This document shows positions 1 to 9,690 of a stretch of 64,000 bases of DNA, in pieces. The notes below the pieces were generated by a model. That model was not told the origin of the DNA, searched no databases, and saw only the letters and a list, made by a program, of their open reading frames with translations. This DNA comes from Bolinopsis microptera. Lineage: Eukaryota > Ctenophora > Tentaculata > Lobata > Bolinopsidae. Every line of letters starts with the position of its first letter. Within the stretch, counting starts at the first letter, position 1. Position numbers and translations under genes: made by a program. Where the stretch lies: positions 12,983,945 through 13,047,944 of the forward strand of contig NC_087079.1 of NCBI RefSeq assembly GCF_026151205.1, in the 5' to 3' direction.

Positions 1-2
1 TC

Positions 3-2519
3 ATCAGGAAGCTTCAGGAGCTTGCTAACTGTACTTTTACCATGAAGCATATCTCGGGGAAGAGAAACCAGAGGTGTGGTGGATTTAACCGCTATAAATA
101 CCAGGGTTATGGTAAATCTCGAGAAAATGTAGCGAGCATTGGTCATAGTTCCACTTTTAGTCTTGATGCTGCGTTAGAGGGAGTAAACCGGGTGAGACGT
201 GAACATTATAGATGTAAACACCCGATACTGTTTAAGAGGATGCAAGTACCGGTTAGCAGCGAGACTGTGGTTGATGATGATTGCAGTAATCTGGTTGAGG
301 AATCGTGCAATGAGGTGAGTGTTGAGGACAGTATGATTCCGGGGTTCTTGTTTGATGAGAATAGTGAAGACCCTAGTGTTGTAAACAGTGTTCCGATTTC
401 GCCTGAAGTTGATAGCCGTCATTGCAATTGTAATCTTACTCAGGCTGATACAACAGAGGAAGTATCAGTAGTTGCGGGAGCAGTTGATGTAGTGGAAAAT
501 GTTTCAGCGGTTACTAGTGATGTAAGCTCACTAGAGAGAGGAGTAAAGTTTCTTAATCCTACCCATGAGCAGATTAAACAGGCTCAGAAGGAGGATGATA
601 TCTTAAACCAGGTCTATAGTTGGGTGATCAAGAAGGAGAAACCGGTGGTAATTCAGGCGGGTAGAATGCCACAGGAACTGTTAAGTTATTGGAAACAGTT
701 TGATCTTATAAGTATCAAGGAAGGGATACTTAGGAGACGTTGGACTGAAGTGAGGGATCCGGAGGGAAGTAGAGAGTTGATCATAGTCCCCGAATCCTTG
801 CATGAATCTGTCCTGGACATGGTGCATAACCAGGAGACTGCACATGCTGGAGTAGAAAATTGTCTTGAAGTCTGTAAACGACATTTCTACTGGCCGAAAA
901 TGGGTGAATGTTTCAAGTTATGGATTGCAGCATGTTGCAGGTGTGCAGCAAGTAAGCCACCTCAGGCATACAATAAGGCACCCCTCAAGCACATATTGTT
1001 CCACTCCTTTAACTCAGCAATTTGTTTCGATCATATAGTTCCTGAGAAGGTTGGTGCTACACCTAGAGGTTACAAGTATATTTTGACGATAACCGATTGT
1101 TGGTCAAATTATGTGGTAGCTATTCCTACTAAGACCCAGACAGCTAAGGAGAGCGTGTCTTTGATTCGTAGGTTTTGGATTGATCGTTTTGGCCAGCCTA
1201 GATTCATGATGGCTGATAATCATCCGGGTTTTAGAGCTAATTATTTCGAGACCATAGCTCAAGCCCTAGATTGCAAATACATTCATGGCCAACCGTACGT
1301 TTCTCGAAGTACTGGAAGAGTTGAAAGAGCGAACCGTCGGTTGAATACTGCCCTGAGAACCAGCTTACCACCAGGACGGTACCAGGACTGGGATCTTTGG
1401 TTATCAAGAGTAGTCTTTGTACTTAACTCATTGCGGAATCGGCACACAGGTTATTCTAGCAACAGATTGGTGTTTGGTCGTGAGTTAAACACACCGTTAA
1501 GCCTGCTAGCTGAGAATCGTAAGGATTTCGAGCTAGAGCCTATGAAGGAGAATGAGTTTGATGTTGAAGCATACGAGCTGTACAAGAATCTCAAGTTTAT
1601 CACCAGGAAGGTGAGGGTCCAAGCTGAGCGTGATTTTTGCTATGCACAGAGATATCACGATAAGCACGTTAAGGGACCATTCTTTGAGGAAGGTGAGGAA
1701 GCTTTTGTTTTGATAAATTGTCCAAAGCACAAGTTCGGTCCTCGTTGGGTTGGCCCGTATAAGATCTCTAAGAAGATAAATGATCACTTGTACTGTTTAG
1801 ATTTGCCTGATGGAGAGAAGAAGGTGTTTAACATTGGAAAGTTAAAGAGATATGTCAGGAACAAGTTTTCTGAGAAACTAGAGACTAGCTTTACATTGCC
1901 TAAAGTTGTTAGCAGTGAAGCTGAGTTAGAGACGGCCTCATCAAGGCGAGATGTAGTCTATTCCGATAGTGATAGTGAAGAGGAGACAGATTTTCAACTG
2001 AGAAGAGCACCAGTTGTAGCAAGGAGAAGAGAGGTTCATCCGAAGAAGTTTCGTCTGGAGAGGGATGGTGCAGCTAGCATTTATAAACAACCTAGTTTAA
2101 GTTCCACTCCTAGGGTTGTAAATAGTCCTGCACAACTAGATATGAATTCTACTAATCCTAGTTTTAGTACGGTAACACCTCTCACACATAACATTCCCTC
2201 AGGCGATAGTGTAGAAACAGTTGATAATTCTGCAGAGTTCTTCACTCCAGCTAGAGAGAGATCGGCCGCTAGAAGATCATCGAGTCCGGTTGTTAGTGAA
2301 GGAACGATGGGTCATAGCAGTTCTAGGTCATATGATACAGTGGGGCACGACATTGACACAACAGGATCGCTTTCTCCTGTGGATCTAAGAAGACAGAGCC
2401 CTCCGAGGGAGGAGCGTAGATATAACACTAGGAGACCTGAGGAGCGGAGACAACCCGACCGTTTGGGGTACGAGAAAGTTAGTGTGGTCAAGGATCTCTT
2501 GAGGTATTTAAGCCAGTAG
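3..2519 (+). CDS. Ty3/gypsy-like retrotransposon Pol fragment: integrase with GPY/F domain and C-terminal tail
   Basis: The frame is open from the left edge, so the first ATG (42) is not the true start. Residues just before it resemble the end of an RNase H domain. Seen from the ATG: an HHCC zinc-binding module (AHAG near residue 267, HFYWPK near 280, CCRC near 300), then an integrase core with acidic residues in TDCWSN (~352), ADNHPGF (~392) and GRVERAN (~427), then a GPY/F-type module (GPRWVGPY, ~566), then about 200 residues rich in Ser and Arg. In this family integrase inserts the cDNA into host chromatin. Reverse transcriptase and Gag lie outside the window. The long intact frame suggests a fairly young insertion. 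No env-like gene follows. Assignment to Ty3/gypsy rather than another LTR clade rests on the HHCC-core-GPY/F order. Confidence 0.85.
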   Translation: MRKLQELANCTFTMKHISGKRNQRCGGFNRYKYQGYGKSRENVASIGHSSTFSLDAALEGVNRVRREHYRCKHPILFKRMQVPVSSETVVDDDCSNLVEESCNEVSVEDSMIPGFLFDENSEDPSVVNSVPISPEVDSRHCNCNLTQADTTEEVSVVAGAVDVVENVSAVTSDVSSLERGVKFLNPTHEQIKQAQKEDDILNQVYSWVIKKEKPVVIQAGRMPQELLSYWKQFDLISIKEGILRRRWTEVRDPEGSRELIIVPESLHESVLDMVHNQETAHAGVENCLEVCKRHFYWPKMGECFKLWIAACCRCAASKPPQAYNKAPLKHILFHSFNSAICFDHIVPEKVGATPRGYKYILTITDCWSNYVVAIPTKTQTAKESVSLIRRFWIDRFGQPRFMMADNHPGFRANYFETIAQALDCKYIHGQPYVSRSTGRVERANRRLNTALRTSLPPGRYQDWDLWLSRVVFVLNSLRNRHTGYSSNRLVFGRELNTPLSLLAENRKDFELEPMKENEFDVEAYELYKNLKFITRKVRVQAERDFCYAQRYHDKHVKGPFFEEGEEAFVLINCPKHKFGPRWVGPYKISKKINDHLYCLDLPDGEKKVFNIGKLKRYVRNKFSEKLETSFTLPKVVSSEAELETASSRRDVVYSDSDSEEETDFQLRRAPVVARRREVHPKKFRLERDGAASIYKQPSLSSTPRVVNSPAQLDMNSTNPSFSTVTPLTHNIPSGDSVETVDNSAEFFTPARERSAARRSSSPVVSEGTMGHSSSRSYDTVGHDIDTTGSLSPVDLRRQSPPREERRYNTRRPEERRQPDRLGYEKVSVVKDLLRYLSQ

Positions 2520-3105
2520 AAGACGGGGAGAAGCCCTGACAGGGAAGTACACTTACTTTGGAATCTAGTCTCAGTACAGTAATATCTTACGCACTTAGCT
2601 AAACTTTCCATTTAGTACTTAGCAGTGATATAGTAACTTACTTAGGTATAACACGTGTATCTTTCAGAACAGTACTGATAGGGATATTAGGATCTTTACT
2701 CGCAACACGAACCGTTCAGGGCTGCTTTAGTGGCGGAAACGTAGAAACTTTCGAATTTATTTTGACTTCTTTGTTTGCTTGTCAAGGACGTTTTAGAGAT
2801 TCCGATACATCTCTATCTAAATGATGAAGACTCAACACCAAAGACTCTACAACTTGGTGCAAGAGGGAAGTATTTGAAAGTTTTGGAAAGTTTTGAAAGA
2901 TTTGTGGAAGTCAATTTCAGTTTTAACTTTAGGATTTTGAGGATTTAAATTTAATGCACAGGGTTAGGGCCGTGTATTTTATTTTGAGACTTGACTTATT
3001 TTTAAGTATTGGACTTTTGATGCGTGGGAGCATTAAAATTTAATTTTTGAATAGGGCGATTATTTTATTGTTTTAAAATATTCGAAAAAAATTTTTGGGT
3101 AGAGA

Positions 3106-3765
3106 TGTTGTAATATGGTATTTAGAGATATCTTTTAGGATATCTTAGTTTAGCATAACGTTTAAGGGACGTAGAATTTAGTATGTGTTTCCGGGTATTA
3201 TATAATAACCAATGTTTTTATATGTTCGTATTTGGGAGTTACACATTTTGAGTGTAAGTCGGTTGGCTGGCAGAACTACTGTCAGACTAACTGTCTGTAA
3301 CGAGCCGTCCGCTCATTTTGCACCTGACTAACAGCCAGACCTGTGGTTGGTCCTCGCGGACACAGGGTGACTGCTAGTGGAGTGCTCATTGGCGAGACTG
3401 CAAGTCACGTGGTGCAAGCAGATGCGTTGTGCCGTCACGCAGTGTGGCGTGACGAGTTTTGAGAGTATACCCGGAAAGCCGGATGTGAAGAGCTCACTTC
3501 TTAGTTGCCCCTTAATCATTTTAAGGGATTCAAATTGACGGTAGCCAGTCTTACTGAGCACTACCATTTGTGATTAGACACGTCGAGTGATCTATTAGTC
3601 ACGTCAATTGATTGGAGCGAACACTTAGAAGTTTTTATCTGTTGACGTTCACTTTGTATTACTTTTCCATTTAATTAATTATCCTTTTTAATATACTCGT
3701 TTCATTTCTACTATACGGTACGCCCTGCCGTTCGTGCTTCGTGACTAGAGCTTGACTAGCATACA
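3106..3765 (+). mobile_element. Candidate 3' LTR of the gypsy-like element
   Basis: Downstream of the Pol stop is about 1.2 kb of non-coding DNA. A purine-rich stretch (gggtagaga) precedes a TG dinucleotide at 3106, and a CA near 3765 could close the repeat. A TATA-like box lies at 3198-3205. The 5' LTR is outside the window, so neither identity between the LTRs nor a target-site duplication can be tested. The purine-rich stretch just after the stop (2518-2535) is an alternative polypurine tract, which would make the LTR longer. Confidence 0.3.
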
Positions 3766-3883
3766 CTAAATACCAAGAAACTCGGTTTTCTATATAATTA
3801 TAAGTACATTTTAAAATTATTAGCAAAAAGCACTTTTACATTTAAAATAAGTTATGATATTAAAATCACGCTTCGACATTAAC

Positions 3884-3905
3884 AAGAAATGCGGCCGCAT
3901 TTCTT
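3884..3905. repeat. Perfect 22-bp palindrome
   Basis: A perfect 22-bp inverted repeat with no spacer, centred on a GC-rich 8-mer (gcggccgc) inside AT-rich DNA just right of the candidate LTR. It could form a cruciform or be a dyadic protein-binding site. No function can be assigned. Confidence 0.7.
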
Positions 3906-4341
3906 CAGTGGGCGGCCACTCAATTTAACGATTCAGTGTTTCATATAAGTTGTCGCATTTCATTTTAATCTCTTATTCTCAGGCCTACGCAAGAATTGAT
4001 TTTGTTCTGTTCAGCATACAAAACAGTGGTTGCACCCAAAAATTATGTAAAATAAGTTTGTGAATGTAACAAAACGCACCTAGAGACCTAGACTAAAATA
4101 TTCGGAAGGATGGTCAGTTATGAATTCGGTCACGACCCTGCCAGGGCCCTGGCATATTATAAAGTAATCTTAATTTCTAATCGTCCATAATGACTTTTCG
4201 AGGCTTGGCCCCAAAAACCATATTGATGGGGAAAAGTTATCCTTAATGGTCCTAACTTCCTAATAGTCTTAGTTATGGTGATAAATTGTAGCTATTTTCC
4301 TACACCATACTTAAAGCTATAGTAAAGCCAAATAAAAAAAC

Positions 4342-4730
4342 CTGTTCTTCTTTAAAAGCGCTCTTTTCGTTGATAAACTTAAGTAAGACTCCCAGCTGAG
4401 GGTTTCGAGTACTGATGGCTGGTGCTAGCTTGGAATAATCCACTGCTGGTACAGAAGTCTTCTTATCTGGCTTCTTTTCTGAGGAAAGTAAAAATAAAGT
4501 GATTCTTAAAAATTTAAGAAAACGTTTCTTGTTAGCCATCGAAATGTCAGAATGGAAAAGAATAAGGTAAAAGACGTTAACCCACTCTTGTTTGGTTTCT
4601 GAGGATCATTGATAGTGCTTGTCTCTTCGTTGTTCAACCATTTTTTGATCAAATAGCTGCCCAAAACAGTAACTATACCAGCAGACAACCCAATCACTAG
4701 TGTTTTAGTTGAATTTAACATTAAGTTCAT
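4342..4730 (-). CDS. N-terminal two exons of a small single-pass membrane protein (hypothetical)
   Basis: I do not recognise the family. Exon 1 is 4586-4730, intron 4479-4585 (donor GTGGGT, acceptor TTTCCTCAG), exon 2 is 4342-4478 with a GT donor after it. The lengths (145 + 137 nt) join in phase into 94 residues without a stop. The first ~31 residues form one hydrophobic segment (TLVIGLSAGIVTVLGSYLI) followed by KK, typical of a signal anchor. The rest is Lys/Pro-rich and then VDYSKLAPAIS...NPQLGVLLKFINEK, probably helical. Later exons should lie at lower coordinates, but none is visible before the retrotransposon, so they are distant, outside the window, or lost. Conserved phase and clean splice sites argue for a real gene start; an unrelated open frame is the alternative. 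Confidence 0.5.
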
Positions 4731-4739
4731 GGAGTAAAA

Positions 4740-7034
4740 AGGAATTCATATTCCGTTAATATGATTACACGGTATTGAAAGGAGTGCACTTCTGGTGATC
4801 ATGACATATTCCCTGATAAATAGATCGTTTAAAAGTCAAACTTATGAAAGATAACAACATAATGTAAATAAGGCTAATCAACCTATGCAAAACCGCTAGC
4901 CTATTATAGTATAGTACTAGTTTAATCTCAATTTTCTCATTCTAAATTCTTTGAGGTAAAAATTTTTAATTATAATATTCTAAATTCTAATCAAGTGTAA
5001 GAGTTATCAAACATTTTCAATCTAATATAATAAGTTATCTTTGGAGAATGGAGGTAGCTAGTTGCTAGAGTGATCTGTGTTACAGTTGAGCTGTTCGTTT
5101 TTAGCTGCATGGATAGTTAAAAACGATATATAATTGTCAAAGTGAGTATATGCAGTGTGAGGATCAATCCTAAAAAAGTGGGCAATTATAAAACCCTATC
5201 ACCCCATTGTATAAATTAAAAAATTGACTAGGAATCCAGTCTGGAAATAAAAAAAGACTATATTATGTATTTTTAAAACGACCATACATTTTTCGGCCGG
5301 GTGACTATTTCATTATGTTTCACCCTCAATTCCATACCATACTGTCTTGTGCTTCGCTGATTATATTACTGAGGTATTATTAGTTTTTCATTGGTTATTC
5401 ATAATTGCCAAAAAAGTGGGAATAAAATTATCATCTGCGAGTTCAGAACTCGCATCCAGCAGATTGGAGGATATTAAGCATTAACCTATTAAGCCATGTG
5501 GTCATGTTCAAGAGTGTAATATTTATATCTATTATAATCGCATGGAACTTTTTTAGAGCATTCCTGCAAAATGCTCGACTAGAAACAAGTCACGACTAGA
5601 AAAACTAGTCATAGATTTCTGTAGATTTCTGAGAATGAAGAATTACTGGGAATTTCCACTTTCCAGGAATATTTGTCGAGCGTTTTTTGTCCCAAGAATC
5701 AACAAGAATCTAGCTAGATCTTACATGTGTAATGCGCTGGATTCGAACGTCTTAAGAACCCTTGAGAGCAACTAATTTTAATTTAATTTACATTTTTTTG
5801 ACAAAAATCAGTTGGTGGCTATGAAAATACTATGACTAGGAATTAGATTCTTAAATTCCTCACTTTTAGCCACTGGGCCTATCACTCCCTCATGCTTGTA
5901 CATTTATATGATATGGTCCAAAACGCCATCACAGTATACGTATAGTCTGTACATCTGGTTCAAGAAAACAACATCACAGTATACGTATAGTCTGTACAGT
6001 ATACGTATAGTCTGTACATCTGGTTCAAGAAAACAACAATTTCAAGAAAACAACAATTTTATTTAGTATCAATTAAAGCAAACATAAATATATTTTATAT
6101 ATAACTAGCAGGACCTTTTTACCAGATATCTTAGGGGACTTGGAGTAGCAAGAGAATGGATAGAAGGTATATACCTAATACAAAAATACGTCAAAAAGAA
6201 TCCAGGGTGATACAGGATCGGAGAGTGCAGACCGTAAAGTTTACGCACCCACCCTTGCCTCCTAAATTCTTGGTTGGGTAGGCATTTATGCGAACTTGGT
6301 CGTTTATACTCCAAGTCCCTTTGTTAAAAAATTAATAAAATTTATCTCAGGAGTTAACTTCATTCAACAATAATAATATCAATATCAATTTATCGCATAA
6401 ATTTAACTATCGAATACAGGTTTGATTATCGAATATAGTTCAACACCCCTAATTGTAACAACATCAAATTATGGAGTCCTGGTGAGAGTCACAGCCAAGC
6501 TGCTAAATACAAGATTGTCATACAGATAATGCCAAACTTAGACTCAGTAACATTTGCAACAATCCAAATTTGTTTAATCCTAGTGAATGTAGCTAGTTGA
6601 GTTGCTGATCCAACACTAACCCTTGCCAGTGCAATTTGCACTAGTCAAGCCTTGAGTTAGACCTCCAGAAGAACAGTATGCTGTAGATAGAGACCAGAGT
6701 GGCTGTGTTGGTATCCAACAGCTATGGAAGGTTTGCATTTGCATTTGTACCTTAGCCAAGTTAAATGCTTTGATAGAAAGAGTGTGTCAAACAGTATATA
6801 TATACATATAGTTAAATGCTTTCAAAGGTCAAATAATATATATTCAATTTAATCAAGTGATGCAATTGGCAGAGCACAATTCACAGGTAACGGAAATTAT
6901 TCACTGCTACCAAAATTATATGAAATGTCAACAATCAAATATATACACATCTACTCCATCACAGGGGCAGGTTGTAAGAGACTTCTTCTGGTATTTATTG
7001 TCCATTTGTTTCGTCAACTATGTAACTGTATAGT
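4740..7034. other. Non-coding stretch, no gene recognised
   Basis: AT-rich DNA with many stops on both strands. The only local structure I see is the short tandem duplication at 5928-6058 and a 15-bp palindrome at 6628-6642 (agtgcaatttgcact). A 69-codon frame at 6105-6314 (-) shows no family signature. Confidence 0.5.
5928..6058. repeat. Imperfect short tandem duplication
   Basis: A unit containing acagtatacgtatagtctg and tctggttcaagaaaacaac occurs twice in full and once in part, with the distal half (ttcaagaaaacaac) repeated again at the right end. The pattern suggests successive slippage or unequal exchange. Confidence 0.75.
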
Positions 7035-7703
7035 GTATAGAATTATAATTATAATTATTGTCCATTTTTTGACTCTATAATCTCGTAGAGCAATGAGCAC
7101 TGTTCCTAACATTGCAAATCTTCTTCTTGTCCTCACGTGCCTTACCACATCGCAATATCTCTCTTTCTTTTTCCTGGCTATGAGGTCCGCTAATCTGTTG
7201 ACAAACCGCTTACACTCTTTGGACATGCCTCCAGATGTGAGAAATACAGCTGGGGTGAAGGTGGCCTTCTCCACATTCAACACTCTCTCCAAGTACTCAT
7301 CATATCTTCTCCTTCTCGTTCTCTTCGTATACTTCTTGAAGAGTTTTTGTCCTGTTTGGTAAGTAATCAGGGTGTGAAACCCTTATGTCAAGAAAGGTCT
7401 TATCAAATGTAAAACTAATCGGCAAATATGGATCCAAAACATTCTGAAAATGCTCCAGCCAAAGCAAGCTTCCAGAAACGTTGTTCACCTGAGCTATTTG
7501 TGGTGATACCATAATTAATTATGATATGGTAAGCACCAAGCCGGGTACTCTTCAATTGATAAGAAATGGCTGAAGACAAATCCTTCTGAAGACCAGTGAT
7601 TCCTTCGTGGCCAGTGGCGACCAGTTTTGATAAAAGCATCGATAATATTTGTGTACTTTACTTCATTAGCATCACATGTCTTGAAATCGTGTTTTCCACA
7701 CAT
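7035..7703 (-). pseudogene. Broken TE-encoded gene carrying the DxRVxHP ... FxxGGM ... RTRRRF C-terminal region
   Basis: Overlapping frames on the minus strand give one continuous protein-like sequence if frameshifts are allowed: CGKHDFKTCDANEVKYTNII (~7700), then KSTRLGAYHIIINYG, then FLDIRVSHPDYLPNR (~7390), then FTPAVFLTSGGMSKE and RTRRRFAMLGTVLIALR (~7100). From memory this order (D-x-R-V-x-HP, Y...NE..K, F-x-P-x-V-F-x-x-x-GGM, R-T-R-x-RF) is the conserved C-terminal region of a repetitive protein found beside reverse transcriptases in many invertebrates. Its biochemical role is unknown to me. At least two frame changes show it is dead. The T(A)n-rich end near 7035 (repeated attata) may be the 3' end of the element. 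Confidence 0.6.
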
Positions 7704-7807
7704 GCTTAATGCTTAATAAGTTGGAAGATGCGTCAAGGATTAATAGAATGTTGAACGACGGATCGACAGTTTCTAAAAAGATTTAGGTAGCGCTCGATTC
7801 TTTTTGT

Positions 7808-7852
7808 GTGTTTATAACCTACGAAGACGCGCGCCGAGTTGGACTTGTCAAC
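7808..7852 (-). repeat. Partial copy of hairpin-element family F2
   Basis: Reverse complement of the F2 core (gagtccaactcggcgcgcgtc followed by gtaggtt), matching 15088-15121 and 47500-47540. It abuts the F3 copy at 7859. Confidence 0.6.
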
Positions 7853-7858
7853 GGTTTT

Positions 7859-8057
7859 TTGTCGATTGTTAATAGACTAGCCCTTGTCATACGTTGTATG
7901 ACCCGCCGCGCACGAAGTGCGCAGCTCCCCCCACTATAGTGAAGCGACCGTGGGGGTCACCACGTGATACAAACTAGCCCGGCGCGCGCTACTTCGTAGC
8001 AATTGCCTCGAGAAAAAAGCGGCGCGCGCTACTTCAAAGAAATTTAACATCCGTCAA
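7859..8057 (+). mobile_element. Hairpin-element family F3, copy a (interrupted by F1 copy A)
   Basis: Starts TTGTCGATTGTTAATAG and ends ATCCGTCAA, matching the F3 copy at 49555-49665. It contains two direct copies of ggcgcgcgctacttc and a GCTAC-TTC-GTAGC hairpin. A near 8-bp repeat (cggttttt left, cggtttct right) flanks it. F1 copy A sits inside, so F3 inserted first. No coding capacity. Confidence 0.65.
7884..7972 (+). mobile_element. Hairpin-element family F1, copy A
   Basis: 89 bp from TTGTCATACG to CACGTGATACAA. It is flanked by a perfect 8-bp direct repeat, actagccc, at 7876-7883 and 7973-7980, which marks transposition. It carries hairpin GTCATAC-GTT-GTATGAC, a GC-rich hairpin CGCGCAC-GAA-GTGCGC, and CACTATAGTG. 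The third hairpin seen in copy D is missing. Nothing is encoded. Confidence 0.85.
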
Positions 8058-8164
8058 CGGTTTCTAATAATTAAAACACATATTTTACAAGTATTTTACA
8101 ATCGTTAAGATTTTTTAACAAATTTCAGTGTGCGTGGCGTCCCGAAGAAATTAATTAAAAATCC

Positions 8165-8255
8165 TCTGCACAGGGACACTAAAGTGCAAAAAACTGCTGC
8201 TGACTGCTGCTGCTAACTGCTGCTGACTCACCGCTGCGCGCAGTGTTGTGACCGC
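8165..8255 (+). repeat. CTG-rich repeat R2, forward copy
   Basis: The sequence cagggacactaaagtgcaaa, then iterated actgctgctg motifs, then ctgcgcgcagtgttgtgacc. The same order recurs in reverse complement at 13993-14340. The 20-bp segment ctgcgcgcagtgttgtgacc is identical between the two. The copies may be ends of related elements or an inverted pair. Confidence 0.7.
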
Positions 8256-8259
8256 TCTT

Positions 8260-9425
8260 CGTCGTATTTTACATATATTTGGACGCTGGCAATTTATTCC
8301 ATCGATAATTTTAAAGTTTTAACATTTTTATATTAAATTCTTTTTTAATTTAGTTCTAAAACGATTAAGCTTGCTTTCTGTAAAAATTTAATGTACTTTC
8401 GTAAAATAATTTTGATGTGGCAGCGATTTGAAAAGGAAATTAGTTAAAAATAATACAAAAAAATCGGACATTTTTTGATATTTAAACATGAATAACTTGA
8501 GCTGTGTTGACAGTAGAAAAATTTATTAACCTCTATCCGACAGCTTTAAAATTTTTCTACGCGCCGCGCAAATCCACGCGCGCATTTCAGCGTGTCAAAA
8601 TCGTTTAAAACTAGAATTAGTTGATGAAGGAGCATAATGCAGATCATACGTACGTCGTACGTGTGGCTTGAACATTATGATTTCGCGCCATTTCTTGTTT
8701 CTGCACTCGCTTTGAACTTTCATGGCTTTAACAGCAGTTATCGACTGACGACTTTGCTGTATTACATAGTGTACTTGGTACATAATTGATCAACGATAAT
8801 AGGAGGAACCCCTGCAAGCTTTAAGTTTAAAGGGCTCGTGTTACTTTAACATCACTTTTGAATTTCACGAAAGCAGATAAAAGGTAGGTTTTCGTTGAAT
8901 CAAAGTAAGCTAATATCAATTAGAACGAGTATAATTGTGTTACTTTAATACATCGCTTGGTACTGTATTTCATAGTTAACTAACGACATTCTCGCTTTAG
9001 GTTATTTTATATAAAACACTTTTATCATTGTTGATTGTGACTTGTCCAATCATTGCACTAGTTTATTACAAAGATTATCAAAATCTTGCGGTAAAATTAT
9101 TAAACAAGCACCCATAAATGACAAAAGTCATTTAATTTCAACATTCCTCATTGCTTTTGTGATTTCCTGCAGCTCTTACTAATGGGCAGCTCTTACTACT
9201 GGGCAGGTCGCCCCGTGGTGGTTCATGGAGGCGTCTCAAAAAAAAACTGACTGAACTATAATCTAAATATGATAAGTGCTTATTAACCTCTCTGGTTTAA
9301 TTCAAACCTTTTATAGAATCTACATATGAACTTACAATGTTTTGCAGTTTTAGTGACGTTGCAGAAACTCCGGAATACTGTGGATTGGGAGGAGGAGAAA
9401 GTGATAATTCTGTTATATGGCCTGT
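8260..9425. other. Non-coding stretch, no gene recognised
   Basis: AT-rich DNA with no extended open frame and no clear repeat apart from cagctcttacta(a/c)tgggcag, present twice in tandem at about 9170-9208. Confidence 0.4.
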
Positions 9426-9429
9426 TTCT

Positions 9430-9535
9430 AGGACACGATAAACTTCCTAATAAGGTATTTTTTTCAGGATACGATAAACTTTTTAATAAGGTATGATCTG
9501 TAGCTAGGACACGATTAACTTCCTAATACAGTATG
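9430..9535. repeat. Three copies of a ~35-bp unit
   Basis: The unit aggacacgataaacttccta followed by ataaggtat occurs three times with substitutions (start positions near 9430, 9466 and 9506). It lies just left of the satellite array. Confidence 0.6.
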
Positions 9536-9690
9536 TGTAGATGATAACCTCCCTTCCTCTTCTAGATCAGATGGCTAAGTTACGGTGCAAAGACGGGTAG
9601 CTTGAGACTACCCGTTGTTACCTATAATCTAACTCACTCTTTCCACATACGCGGCTAACCTGTTCCCGATCAATATTCAGGTAGTGGAGA

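Noticed and set aside
6105-6314. 69-codon frame (-)
   Set aside because: No family motif and no neighbouring exons.
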